A stretch of 64,000 nt of DNA from Rhodosporidiobolus odoratus (GCA_034387635.1 JAOANU010000010.1:434001-498000); one strand, 5' to 3'; positions 32,977 to 44,232 are shown, counted from the first letter of the stretch. The notes: generated by a model from the sequence alone, not told the origin. Made by a program: numbers and translations.

Positions 32977-34485
32977 ATGCTTGCTGCTGAGCTTATTCGC
33001 GCTCCCCGCTCGCGCGCAGACCTACCGGACGAAGCCCTCTCTGCCATTTTAGACCAACTTCACCTCGCTCATGCACGCTTTCCAGCACGTCGAGGTCCCG
33101 CTCTCCATCACCTTGCTGTCAGCAATCGCCTATACAGCTCGCCAAGGAGGGCTATCGTCACACTCTAGCTGTAGAGCCGCACATTCAAGCCGCTGTTCTC
33201 GCAGCCCAACTCGACCTATTCCTCGATCACCCGCAGTATCGCTCGCCAATCCGTCAAATAGCCTATCATATCGATAATGCTACCCTACACTGTGACGTCC
33301 GACTACTGCACCGGTTCACCAACGCCACAACTTTCCTCCTCGACTTCAACGCCAGCTCAATTCCCCCCAACCCGCTCCTCCAGACGCTTAGCGTTCTTCC
33401 GACCCTCACTCGCCTTATCCTCCACACCACTACAGGCCTCAGACTAGAAGCTGCTTCAATGTCCTTGAAAACGCGCTTGCCCTTGCTGAAAAGCCTGGAG
33501 TACGGAACTTACGATGCTAGGCATGAAGGTATCTATCACTTCCTGAATGGGGACAACACCAATCTCGACTCGCTTTGTGTCGTCGTCGAAGTACAAGACG
33601 ACGGCTATTACCGAAGGTTACCCTGGACAAGTCCCAAGCATCTTCAGCTGCACGATACCTACGGACCTCTTCCGGCCGCCGATCAGCTCGCTGCAAGTCT
33701 ACAAGCTACGGCAAACGCTACGGACGTATGACCTTTCCGCCGCGCAACACTATCAGCGTGTGCCCTGTCTGACGTCCTGGGGTGTCATCAGGACATACTC
33801 CCCCTCGAGTCTTTCCTCCTCGCCCCTCAGAAATATACCCACGGCCAGGTGAACGAAAACCTTCCCTCGATAGCGATGATACCAAAGTTGTCTTCGCTGC
33901 TCTCGCACGCACCCAAGTCAAAGCCCTCTCGCTCGTCATCTCTCTCGCCTTCATCCTTCCCAGAACCGCCTTGTCATCGGCCAAAGAGTTACACTTGTCA
34001 ATGCGGAGCGAAGTGACCACTGTAAGCTTCACGCAGTCTATGATGACCGAAATTGCCGTTCTGACCGTTGCCTTCGAGCCCTACAGCAAATCCACATGAA
34101 ACTCTGCCTCTTTATCCCCTGCACCTTCCCCTCACTGTGCACCCTTGTCCTCATAGACTTCCTCGGTATCCACGCAGTCATAGACGGGCCCCTTGCAACT
34201 CTGCCACGTCAACATTTCATAGGCGCCTTGCGGCACCTTACCGCCCTCCTCCTATTTCTCCGAGACTATACCGGAATTATGGAGTTTGTTTGGCGATGTC
34301 CGGAAGAATGGGGGGATAGGCAGTACTGCTGGACGCGCTCAAATACAGATGGGGACTTTGTGGTTGATGGGAAGGAGGGAGGGCCAGGAGATTTTTGGTG
34401 TGTCCTTTCTCGCGATCTATACGCTTGGCCTACCCTTACTGATGGCTCGTTGTCTGACAGGGCGCGGCCATGGGAGGAGGTTTGA
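32977..34485 (+). pseudogene. F-box/LRR protein, family copy 8, early frameshift
   Basis: Begins MLAAELIRAP, F-box SRADLPDEALSAILDQLHLA, then one base appears lost near 33136: NRLY continues as QLAKEGYRHTLAVEPHIQ only in another frame. That frame stays open through LLHRFTNATTFLLDFN, PTLTRLILHTTTGL and HFLNGDNTNLDSLCVVV. The C-terminal exon has VWRC...QYCWTRSNTDGDFVVDG and ends WARPWEEV after a GTGTGT...GACAG intron. Paralogue of the copy at 15574-17121, which is intact here but has a stop elsewhere. Internal exon joins between 33730 and 34090 are not resolved. Confidence 0.62.
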
Positions 34486-34925
34486 TGGCACAGGTGGTCT
34501 AGCTCTTCTGCCCGAACGTTGCATCGTATTTTTGCATCCCCCCTTCATACCGTAGAACTGCCTTGAAGAGATAGGCCGTCCAAGCCTTACTACTGCTGTT
34601 CCTCTGCATTGACGAATGCGATATGAACGAGTTGAAAGTACATTACGTATGGACATTGTCCGACGATGCGGGACAAACTAAACTAAACAAGCAGGACAAG
34701 CGATTTGCGATCTTTTTGCGTACGCACACCTTTCCTCCCAGTCCCTCTTCTCTTCACAACAAGACGGTGACGATGCTGTGTAGAAGCAGTCAGACGTGGT
34801 CCGAGGCAGGTCAAGCGCGGGAGAGCGCGAGAAGGCTAAGCTCGCAGGCGAGGGAGAAGAAACGTACCAAATGCGAACCTCAAGCAACCCCAGAAAAGCA
34901 CATCGATGGCGCGCAAGTAGCGATC
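34486..34925. other. intergenic, 440 bp
   Basis: Convergent 3' flanks of an F-box copy and a small mitochondrial-type gene. Nothing supported. Confidence 0.5.
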
Positions 34926-35399
34926 TCAGATAAGCCTGAACATGTTGCGCTTGACGTTGGAAGCGAGGCCTTCGGGTTTGCCTGCCAGCACGACGGGTAG
35001 GAAGGAGGGGCCGGGAGAAAAAGTCGAGTGGCGAGCGCGAAGAATTTGGTCAATCCCGCGTCAGGCTCTGCAGGGAGGACCAAATCACGTACCGTCAACA
35101 AGCTGACCTAGCGCAGCCGCTTCTCCTCCTCCGAACCTCTCTTCGAGACGCCTCTGATACTCGCTGGGGTCGAGGGTCGAAGGAGGAGCAGTGTGTTTGG
35201 CGGGCTGAGCGGCGTTGACCTGGGTCATCTAAGTATCTATGCGTCAGTCTCATGAGGTGCACGAGGGCGTACGAGGACGTACAGCTGCTTTAGGTTCCTT
35301 GGTGGAGGAGCGAGAGACGGCGGCGGCGGCAGAGGCCGTCGAACTCGTCGTACTGGTAGACTTGGTGCGGGAGAAGACTTTGATCGAGTTACGGAGCAT
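34926..35399 (-). CDS. small protein with mitochondrial-type presequence
   Basis: About 100 residues from three exons: 35399-35283, 35228-35093 and 34981-34926; GT-AG introns keep frame. The N-terminus (MLRNSIKVFSRTKSTSTT, then Ser/Ala/Lys without acids) is a good candidate mitochondrial targeting sequence. The body has LDPSEYQRRLEERFGGGEAA, and the end, GKPEGLASNVKRNMFRLI, looks tightly constrained. I do not recognise the family. No membrane segment is evident, so a matrix or peripheral inner-membrane protein is the natural guess. The short last exon depends on accepting the acceptor at 34982. Confidence 0.6.
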
Positions 35400-36104
35400 G
35401 GTGGTACTGGTCTTGTCGTGGCTCGTGATGTAGAGAAGGAGAACGAGAAGTCGCCTGGCCAAATTGACCTCATGACGGCACCTAGCTTTTGGGAAGGTCG
35501 CCTCGCGTCGCTCACTGCATACCGGCCGCTCAGGACACTGAAGCTGAGTCGTGCACAACGCATGGTACAACCGCGGCGCGCTTTCTACAAAGGGGGAGCA
35601 AGACGTTCCTTTTCCGTGAATTTCCCGATTCGATTCTCTCGGGAAACTCGCGCTAACGCAGGGGCTAGCAGCCTGCAGAGCTAGCACTGGAGTGAGAAGA
35701 GCGAAAACTCGAAGGGACAGAGCGTACCTACCGCTGCAATTGAAAGTCTCGTGTAGCTCTCGAGAGAACACGTGAACGGTCGCGAGCGGTAAGTCAATTT
35801 ATCGAGAGTCGCTTGACAGTGGTTTCGTATTGCTACAAGCTGTAAATTATGCGAGGCGAATATGTTGAGGTGGTCGAGGCAACCTGGAAGTGGGTAAGAG
35901 GCGAGTCAGCGAGCAGATCGTGAAAGAAAAGGGAAGAAAGAACGGACAATCGACATCGTGAGCTCTGCACTGCTTGCGACTGCAAAAGGTTGGTGCAAGG
36001 GCCGAAGGCGCAGAGAGACTACATGAGAGTGCTGGAGACAAGGCGCAAGGATGAGCGGCTCGCCGTTACAGAAGAAAAAAACGAGGGAAGGGGTCACACC
36101 TTCT
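35400..36104. other. intergenic, 700 bp
   Basis: Upstream of the small mitochondrial-type gene and downstream of the membrane-protein gene. No supported gene. Confidence 0.5.
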
Positions 36105-36869
36105 TTACCAAACCTTGCTCTTCTTCGCGTTCTTTTCCTTTGTCCCCGCTTCCGAGCCTTCGGAGAAGTCATCCCACGCCTGCTTCGCTTTGCCCATCGC
36201 CAAGTCCCAAGCAAAACCGCTCAACCCACCGCCACCACCGCCGAAAGAAGGCTGCGACTTTTTGGCCGACCGCTTGACCTTTTCCTGTGGTGGCGCAAGG
36301 TACTCAAAGACTCCCTGCTGGGCCTTCTTGAGAATGCCACTAACGAATTCCTCCGCTTCGGTGTCGCGACCTGCGTGCGGGTCGTCCCATCCTCCTTCAC
36401 TAGTCGGCTTCGACCAAGTACGGGGTCGTCCACTCGCGCTGCGCTTCGACGAGCCTTTGCTAGCGCCCATAGAGCCGAGGTAGTACCCCGCGCCTTTCCG
36501 TCCGAGCGAGTAAACGCCCTTTCCGACAGTCCCGGCGAGGTTCGCGGCATCGTTCAATCCGCCTGTTACTCCCTTCTCTGTACCCGCCGAGTTGTAACCC
36601 ATGTAAGCTGCTCCGAAGACGGAAGCGATTGCGCCCCATTTGAGGAGGGAGATGGAGGTTCGGAAGGCGAATCGAGCCGAGGAGAGGAAGGAGAGGAAGG
36701 CCCAGTAGGCGGCGAAGAGGGAGACGAGGAGAGGGACGATCTGAGTAGGGTGTTGAGCGAGGTTCGCAAGGTCTGCTGTCGCTACGGTGTAGAGCGGGTC
36801 TGCTAATGAGGTGGGAAGGTAAGGTGCGACCAAGTCAACCAACGGGAGGAGCGGTGTGTGAATCGGCAT
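36105..36869 (-). CDS. small membrane protein, possibly Apq12-like
   Basis: Intron-less frame of 254 residues starting MPIHTPLLPLVDLV. A strong hydrophobic stretch at about residues 45-62 (IVPLLVSLFAAYWAFLSF) is followed by a second at about 78-90 (WGAIASVFGAAYMGY). The rest is a Gly/Ser/Lys-rich soluble tail with FEYLAPPQEKVKRSAKK and a Gly run. Layout (two close N-terminal helices, polar tail) recalls fungal Apq12 proteins of the nuclear envelope/ER, but there is no diagnostic motif and that name is only a suggestion. The frame is open upstream of the chosen ATG; the ATG at 36869 is the first good one. Confidence 0.6.
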   Translation of the reverse strand: MPIHTPLLPLVDLVAPYLPTSLADPLYTVATADLANLAQHPTQIVPLLVSLFAAYWAFLSFLSSARFAFRTSISLLKWGAIASVFGAAYMGYNSAGTEKGVTGGLNDAANLAGTVGKGVYSLGRKGAGYYLGSMGASKGSSKRSASGRPRTWSKPTSEGGWDDPHAGRDTEAEEFVSGILKKAQQGVFEYLAPPQEKVKRSAKKSQPSFGGGGGGLSGFAWDLAMGKAKQAWDDFSEGSEAGTKEKNAKKSKVW

Positions 36870-38081
36870 GGCGGCGTTTTGAACAAGCTTGGTGTGTACT
36901 CGTTGTCGTCGTAGCAGCTGGAATGCAGGTGGCTGCAAGGAGAAAGAATGAATATTGTTCAGCGAAGATGCTGCATGACGGAGTTGAAAGTCTCGCAATA
37001 TCTTTCATTTCGGGCACGAGCAAGCAATACTTCAGCACAATAACCGCTCAGACTGAACAGGCTAACAACAGGCGGGATGTGGAGCGGACTGACAGTTAAC
37101 ACCCCCAGATAAAGTGGGGAAAAAAACAACCGAGGTCTTCGAAAAGGCGTTGACATGCGCCGTGAGGATCAAACTCCGGCTCAAACAAAGGGCTACATAC
37201 CAGCAAGTTACAGTAATGACCAATATAGTTGCAACATACACGCCCCGGGATGTGTTCACTCGGAGAAGCAGGACGGAACCTCGACAACGCCCACAAAGCT
37301 GCAATGTAAGACGGACCACGCCCACCAACGGCGCACGGCAGCATACCTGCTCGATGTGTTGTTTGGTCAGTCAAGTACAGAGAGCGGTGAGGGCGGAGTG
37401 TAGACGGGACAGATGGGCCGGAGGAAAAACGAATCAAGCGTACAACGCGAACCGTCAGCAACCTCTTTTCAGGATGCCATCGCCGATCAAACACACGCGT
37501 GTGCAATGTCAACCGGCCTGTGGCACCCTCGTCGACGTGCATCCCTGTCCTCCGGTGCCTGCTGCCGACCTCCTCGCAAATTCCCCTCCACCAGTCAGCA
37601 GGCCCGCCCGCTGGCCCTCGCAAGTTGTTCCTGTAGTCAGTCTTGCTCATACAGTTGTCGTAGCGGTCGCCCCAAGCGCCGATGTGCTGCCAATATCGCT
37701 TGTCATCTGGTTGATGGCGAAAACTGATGAAACAAACAAGGGGAAGGGGACGACGTCGATCGGCTTGAGCCGCGCTGTAAAGGGTTGTCGAGGTCCACTG
37801 AGCGTTCAAGATGCTGTTCGTAGCTTATTATAGCAATCTACGAGTAGTAGCGAGAGCCGTGAATGTCAAGAAACAGAAGTACAACCCTCGCCTCAACTTG
37901 GCCTCTACCACGTACAACTGGTCCTTGCACAGTCAACGGAGCACGAGACAAAGCGTTAGAGCACGGTCAGAGGTACGCTACCAAGAGAGTGGCTACTGCG
38001 CGCGCCCGGCTGAGCTTATTGCCTTACAGGTCTTCTCGTTGCTTTCGACCTTCCTGCAGGCAGCACGACGTCCAGGCGGCC
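36870..38081. other. intergenic, 1.2 kb
   Basis: Long overlapping open frames occur on both strands at 37096-37833 (over 230 codons each), but neither has a good ATG context, recognisable domain or splice signals. I regard them as chance or remnants. The end of the region is the presumed promoter of the gene at 38082. Confidence 0.4.
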
Positions 38082-41000
38082 ATGCTGGCGACCAAGAGAG
38101 CGACGCTAGGCTCAGCAAGGTCGACGGCGTCTACTCTTCGACGCGCGGTGGTCCTTCCGTCGTCGAGGTCGATCCGCCTCTCGGCTTTTCTCCCTTCTTT
38201 TCTGTTTCGCTCCGTCAAGCCGACCGCACCTTCTTCTGTCTCCTTCACACCAGCACGTAAGCCCCTTTCGGACGAAGCTTTCGCTCGCCTTCCTCTCCTC
38301 AAGCAGTACCGTCACGCCATGCACTCGCCCGTTCCGACTTTTGCGCCTAAACTGAACGACTCGAGGTTCACTGCGCTCCTCTTCGGTGGTAGCCCGGGAC
38401 CGGAGTCGCACGAAGCAGATTATACCCAGTTCTCTGCGGCATACCATCCTGAGCGACTGAGGCTAGTGGGTAACCGGTACGATCGACATTTTCCCTCGGG
38501 TCTCCCGGTCTGGAGGAAAGCGGTGACTAACCATCTTCGGCCCGCTTGCGCTATATAGACTATGGCACGACGTTATTTCGCATGTCCTGCTTGTCCTCGG
38601 GCCCTTCGACCCTGTTGAGCCGCCGGATCGTCCGCCAGTCTGGCGACTCGTCTCTGAGTGAGTCTCGGTCGTTCTCGTGTAGGAGTTGCCTCGTTCATCG
38701 TCCACTTTGCAGGCTCAAGTATCTCGCCTCGAGCGACATGGCTTTGAAACTGGCGGCCGAGTTCCGCTTCAAGCAAGAGTCCGACCCGGCGGTATTCTGT
38801 CCTGAAGAGCCAGAATGCGACGTGTGGGAAGCCTACCTTGCGGCCCTCGAACTCTCGAACGGTCGACAAGCTCTGCTCGAGTTCCTCGCCCCGATCGTTC
38901 GTCGCGAGTACTTCCTGCACCCCTACCGTCGCTTCGACGCTTTACCACCGTTGCGGACAGGCGAGAATCAACCGCTTCCGTCAGGTCCGTCTGTCTCTCG
39001 TTCTCGTTAGTGCACAGGAGAATTGACTGTCTTGGTACTGCGCAGATCGCGCATTTGACTCGGTTTCGCCTTCGCCTTCGCCGTCGCTACCATTCTCCTG
39101 GCGTAAGGCTCCCCATCGATCTTCTCGGCATACATCTCGCGCAGACGCCACGCCTCGTCAGCGCGTCGACAAGACTCTTCCTACGCCTTCTCATTCCTCG
39201 ATTGTACCTACCTCCACCCCGTCCTTGCCTCCCACCACCCCGTCCGTGCCTCCCACCGTCTCCTCGACACCGCCTGTGCCTCCTTCCACAGCAGCTCCGC
39301 CATCACCCTCGCCTACAGCCTCACCTCCTGATCAAACACAAGATGAATCGGCAGCGATACCTACTTCCTGGTCGTACGCTACGAGGGCAGAAGCCCTGGA
39401 TCGTTTCCCTTCTGACTTGGCAGCCAGCGGACTGAGCAACCACATGAGATATACCCTCAGTGTGAAGCTCGCAAGCAAACATGGTCACAAGTACCACCGA
39501 TGGATGAAGGTGGCTCGCTCTCGCGAGCTGGCATGGCAAGCTCTCGCTTCATCTCTTCTTTCGGACTCGAAATTCGTCGTTATCAAGTCGTGAGTTTTCC
39601 TGTGTCCTTTTCCTTCTCTATTTTCCCAGTCTGATAGTTCTCATGACACAGGACGCTGCACCAGAACATCGTCGACCGATTCCCGCTCCGCTACATCCAA
39701 GTTGACGTCAACGTCATCGCGTCCGACCTCGAACAGCTCGTCCTGGCGAAGTTGCAGAACAAGGGAGACCTGACCTGGCGAATGGAGCTCTCCCTGCCTG
39801 GTCATCCAGTCGTGACTAGTGAGGGGAACAACGTGTCGTACGGACAAGAATGGGAAAAAATGATCCGGCGATGCGTAGAGAAGGGGAACGTCAAGATGTG
39901 AGCCCTCTTCCCTCTTCCCTCTTCCCTCTTCCCTCTTCCCTCTTCCCTCTTCCCTCTTCCCTCTTCCCTCTTCCCTCTTCCCTCTTCCCTCTTCCCTCTT
40001 CCCTCTTCCCTCTTCCCTCTTCCCTCTTCCCTCTTCCCTCTTCCCTCTTCCCTCTTCCCTCTTCCCTCTTCCCTCTTCCCTCTTCCCTCTTCCCTCTTCC
40101 CTCTTCCCTCTTCCCTCTTCCCTCTTCCCTCTTCCCTCTTCCCTCTTCCCTCTTCCCTCTTCCCTCTTCCCTCTTCCCTCTTCGTGTATACTAGTCATCC
40201 CACTTCCTTCTGCAGCACGCCGAAGCCGAAAGCGCCATGTACTGTCCCGTCGTCTCCAATCTCACCCTCTCCAACCCTTTCGATTTCGCCATCTTTCGCC
40301 GATCTTCTCGGTTCAGTGCCCGCCCAAGGCTCGCCCAATGACTCCCACTCCCCCGAAAGGACTATTACGGACAAGCCAACTATACGAACCTCCTCGACTT
40401 CCTCTTCCTCTCCCTCCTCTTCCGAAACCGGTGAGGTCCAAGTGACCGAAACGGATTCAGCTGCACACGAGTGCGTCTCAATAACGCTACCTGTGCTACT
40501 CCATACTCGTAGCTCACAGTGTTCGGCACTTCATCTGTCTTGACAGGACGTCTGATCCGCGGCTGTCACTTTATTCGACAAGTGCTGCCAAACAGCCCTT
40601 GTCTGCTCCATCCCCACCTAGAAACTCTTCCCGTGTAGCTGGTCCTCTCGCGGATCATAATGAGGCTTCGACGACTTCAGAAGAAGCGGCGGCGTCTTCA
40701 AACGGTCAGAAGGGGAGGAAAAGGTGCGCATGTCAGGCTCTTTCTACTCACAGACTCACACAGACCAATGAATGCCCTCCGGCAGCCCGCATGAAACCCT
40801 CAGTATTGCAGAACAGATCAAGGCTGCGCCCGACTACGCCATTCTGCCGAAGAAAGCCGCAGGGAAGATGCCGAAGCCACGTGTGCTCTTCCGGTCGCTC
40901 TGCATTACCCCGTCAATGTCAGCTGACTCAGATCGCTTTGCCTTCTATCCATTGACAGCTCAACTCTTCTTCGACTCTTTCGACGAGGCATGTGAGCGGG

Positions 41001-43718
41001 TCTTCACCGAAACGAGCAGGCTCGGTATCCCTTTTCGCGCATACTGCCATCTCAACGGCCGGCTCTCGTTTGAGCTCGCAGGATATGGACACAGCTGGTC
41101 AGTCATGGGTCCGGGTGCTCGTCATACATTTCTTGCGTACCTGGTCAAAGGCCTCGTCACGAGCAAGGTTGTGAGACTCAAGTCCGTATGCCGTCGCTGC
41201 TTTGTGCGTAGTATGCAGTCTGCTCACGCCATCTGTACTTATCTGCAGCGAGCCTTCTGCTACTGGATCTGCCTCGACGAAGTCATCCGCCTTGCCTGAT
41301 CCTTCGACGTCCTTAACCACCTTAGACAATGGCCCTTCCCCTCCTCAAGCTCTGCCTGATCCATCGCATGGCGAGCTAGTCCCTGTCGCAGAAGAAGCGG
41401 CTATGGTACATAGCGGCATGAAGGACGAGGAGCAGTACGCACGGTTTCTCTTCAGCTTGTGACCATAGGCTTGCGAGCAGAGCCGCCTTACCTACACACT
41501 CGTGCAGAGCGGGAGCGCCACTCAGCACTGCACAGCGCCTCGAGCTCGCATGCGACTATTCCGTTCTACCAGCGCATGGCAGAGAAGATATGGAGAAGCC
41601 GCGTGCGCAGGTTCCTTGCTTTGTTGTCCCCCTTCACTCGCTGACACTCTGGTCGCACTGTTGTGGCTGCGCTACACTTGAGCGTGCAGGCCCGCTTGTC
41701 TTCGATACTCGGGTCGAGGCACAGGAGCGTGTATTCCTCGAGCTGAGCAGGCTTGACATCCCCTTTCGGGCCCTTTGTCTCCCTTCTGGCCTCCACGAGT
41801 TCACTCTTGCAGGTCACGAGAGGTCATGGATAAGTTCGGGTCCGGCAGAGATCGCTGTGCCCACGCTAGTCAACAGCCTGGCGAAGGGCGGCGTGATCCG
41901 CGTGGTCCAGTAGGTCTCTTCCGCTCGCTTACAGGCAACGCTTATCGGCTCACACACCCATGCTCGTCAGGAGCTTACTCAATACCAACTCAGCGTCAAG
42001 TACGGGCGATGAGTCTCACTCGAGTGTTACGGAACTGGGTAAGGGTTCTAACTTGGCATGCCTAAACAGTCTCACTGACTCTGGATGTTCACGCTTGTTC
42101 TTCATAAATAGATCCTCTCGTTGGAGTGCCCGACTTCAGCTGCAGGCCCGTCGGAGGTTCTGGCCCGCGCCGTATACTTCTTGCGTTCGATTGTCCTTGC
42201 GCATTGCTGACCATCTTCAGCTTGCAGACTTTCTCGTGTTCGAGAACATGACGGCTGCCTCTGCCAATCTTCTGGGCGAGCTGACTTCCCGCGACATCCC
42301 CTTTCGATGCACCTACGAGCTCCTCACCAGGCAATATCACCTGAGATTTGAGGGTGTGAATGGCAAACGGGGCCTGACTATGGAGGCCGTCATCAGAAAA
42401 GTAGCAAACACGGGAGGCCTTGCTCTGCATGAGTACGTCCTCCTGTCTTTAGTCAGGTTCCATTCGTGGTGCCGATTCTCTTCTCGATAACCTGACGACT
42501 CTTTCACAATTCTCGTAGCCCGGCAGACACAGACGGCGTTCAGAGACTCAAGAGAGTCTGGGCCGCGCCCGACTATTCGCCAAGCGTCTCCGGCCTATTG
42601 CAAATGGCACGACCTGGTATATTACAGTTCTTACACAGCCCGCACCCTCCGTTCCGTTTCGTCCCGGCTCGACTATCTCACACTCGTATCCATCGCGCTT
42701 CCGCTGCTAACCTTTCTCCCGCCTCCCTCGCTTCGCGCGGCATCCGCCACTCGGCCTTTCTTCTCGCCTCAATGTCGCCTGTTTTCTTGCCATGCATCCC
42801 CCCCCCCTCCCCCTCGCCCCTCACAGCACAGCTTGTCTTTGTGTCGCACGAAGAGACCGAAAACCGCTTGCTACTCGAGCTAAACGCGCGCGGCATCCCC
42901 TTCCGAGCTCGAGTTGACATTCCTGGGCACAAGGGGCTCATCAATTCGCTATACCAGCTATGCGTGGCGGGAGGACCGATCGTCGACTTCCAGCAACCCC
43001 CCGGCTTAGGGCAGGTCTCGGCAGCCATCGTACAGCAGATGGTCAAGTCGGGACAAATCGCGATTGGAAGGCCAGAGGCACGGAGCGACGGAGAGATGTT
43101 CGTTCTTTTCCTTTCCTCCTCCGTCCCCCTACCGGTCTTTCTCGCCTTTCGTCGTCATCACCTTTTCTCCGCCATCTCTGCCGTTTCCCTCTCTTTCGCC
43201 TTCTGCACGGCATCCCATTCCTTTTCTTCCTTCTTATCTTTCTTCTATTCCCTAGCGGTCGTACTCCCTTCCCCTCCCCTTGGCCTCCGCTTTCGAGTCC
43301 ATCTGCTTCTCCCCTTCTCCTCCCTCTGCTCCTGCTTATCCCGTCCTCCATCTCTCTCGTTTCTTCCCTTCCCTTTCTGACGTGCGCTGACACACACGCG
43401 ATGTCGCCCGCAATCCCTCGCAGCTCTTCCCCTTCGACCCCTCCTTCTCCCATCTCTCCCCCTGCCTCGACTGCCGAAGATCCCTCTCGCTCGCCGCCAC
43501 CATCTACGCCGCCTACATCGCCTCCTGCCAACGAGGAGATTAGGCTCACCGGTACGCTGCACCGCGCGCCATCCGCCCCGCCAACGCGAAGCGATGTGAT
43601 CCACGAAGCAGACGAGAAAGATGCTACCGCAGCGACGGAAAACGGAAAGCGAAACGGAAACGGAAACGGAAACGGAAACGGATGCGGTAGAAACACGGAA
43701 CGAGATAGCCTGAAGTGA
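38082..43718 (+). CDS. RNase III-like protein with six tandem alpha/beta modules
   Basis: An 18-exon gene. N-terminus is Arg/Ser-rich (MLATKRATLGSARSTAST), a likely mitochondrial presequence, then LLKQYRHAMHSPVP. RNase III-like part: HPERLRLVGNRLWHDVISH, LKYLASSDMALKLAAEF and DVWEAYLAALELSNG. Motif-1 acids E and D are replaced by R and N, while motif 2 keeps D and E. A Pro/Ser/Thr linker leads to six modules of about 65-75 residues (39346-39589, 39652-39897, 40959-41181, 41690-41909, 42228-42432, 42827-43097) sharing an acidic-Leu helix, (L/R)(G/D)IPFRA and a terminal helix. Exons: 38082-38476, 38559-38657, 38713-38984, 39046-39589, 39652-39897, 40216-40470, 40547-40725, 40786-40880, 40959-41181, 41249-41434, 41481-41602, 41690-41909, 41971-42038, 42112-42171, 42228-42432, 42519-42616, 42827-43097, 43424-43718. 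All joins keep frame. The C-terminus is Pro/Ser-rich, ending in an Asn-Gly run. Confidence 0.78.
39903..40182 (+). repeat. minisatellite, 40 x 7 bp (CCCTCTT)
   Basis: A perfect pyrimidine-only tandem array, unit CCCTCTT, 280 bp = exactly 40 copies, with no interruption that I can see. It lies inside an intron (39898-40215) of the RNase III-like multi-module gene, starting five bases after the donor. It ends 33 bp before the acceptor and is followed by unique sequence with its own TTCTGCAG site. Both strands are open across it because the unit has no stop; that is not evidence of coding. Confidence 0.97.
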
Positions 43719-44232
43719 GCTAAGTCGGTAGAAGTAGGAAAATAGACTAGATGACATGTGTAGCGTTTGCCGTTCCTTTTCCGACGTCGTAGTGAACTTG
43801 TTGTTGTACCCTCTCCCCCCGACTCGTCTCGTCTCGCCTCGCAAGACGCTCCTCGTAAGTCGCAACTCGCTCAATCACTCCCTCGGTTCCTCGAGCTCTC
43901 GAGCCGTAGACATGAGAACCTAAACTGCTTTGATTTGAACTGCTTCCCACGCTTTCTTCGTAAAAAGATGGGATCGTGTCTGTGTTGTGTGTGTGTGTGG
44001 TACAATGCGACGTAGGAACTACCGAGAGCGATGGAACGGACTCCGGTGTATGCTGAAGAGGCGAGTTGAAAAAAGGGAGAGAGAAAATGGAGACCACGGA
44101 GCAGAGGAGGGGGAGGAGGGCGCGGGCGAAGGAAGATACGGGGGTCGAATGTCGAGGAGCTGCCCCGATGGGAAAGGGGACGAGGCCTGAAGGTGACGAA
44201 CGAGGGAGAGAGGACACGAGGAGAGAAGAGGC
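43719..44232. other. convergent intergenic region, 510 bp
   Basis: Between the multi-module gene and the GAP gene. Holds a short (GT)n stretch near 43985; nothing else supported. Confidence 0.5.

Larger units (their letters stand above)
31104..33065 (-). repeat. inverted duplication, right arm
   Basis: Reverse-complement counterpart of 17035-18973, with the same order: F-box copy with its MGDEGSIGDSA first exon, ~400-bp spacer, then the 5' part of the second F-box gene. About 12 kb, including the four ribosomal protein genes, lies between the two arms. Confidence 0.8.

Noticed and set aside
37096..37833. Overlapping 230+ codon frames on both strands
   Set aside because: No good ATG context, no domain-like text and mutual overlap; more likely chance in GC-rich DNA.
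39903..40182. Possible CRISPR-like or telomeric array
   Set aside because: There are no spacers, and the array is intronic in a fungal gene; it is a simple minisatellite.
39641..40198. Long open frames through the 7-bp array on both strands (repeated REEGRGK or Leu/Pro/Ser units)
   Set aside because: The 7-bp unit contains no stop in any frame, so the frames are automatic; the array lies between a good donor and acceptor whose removal joins conserved coding sequence.
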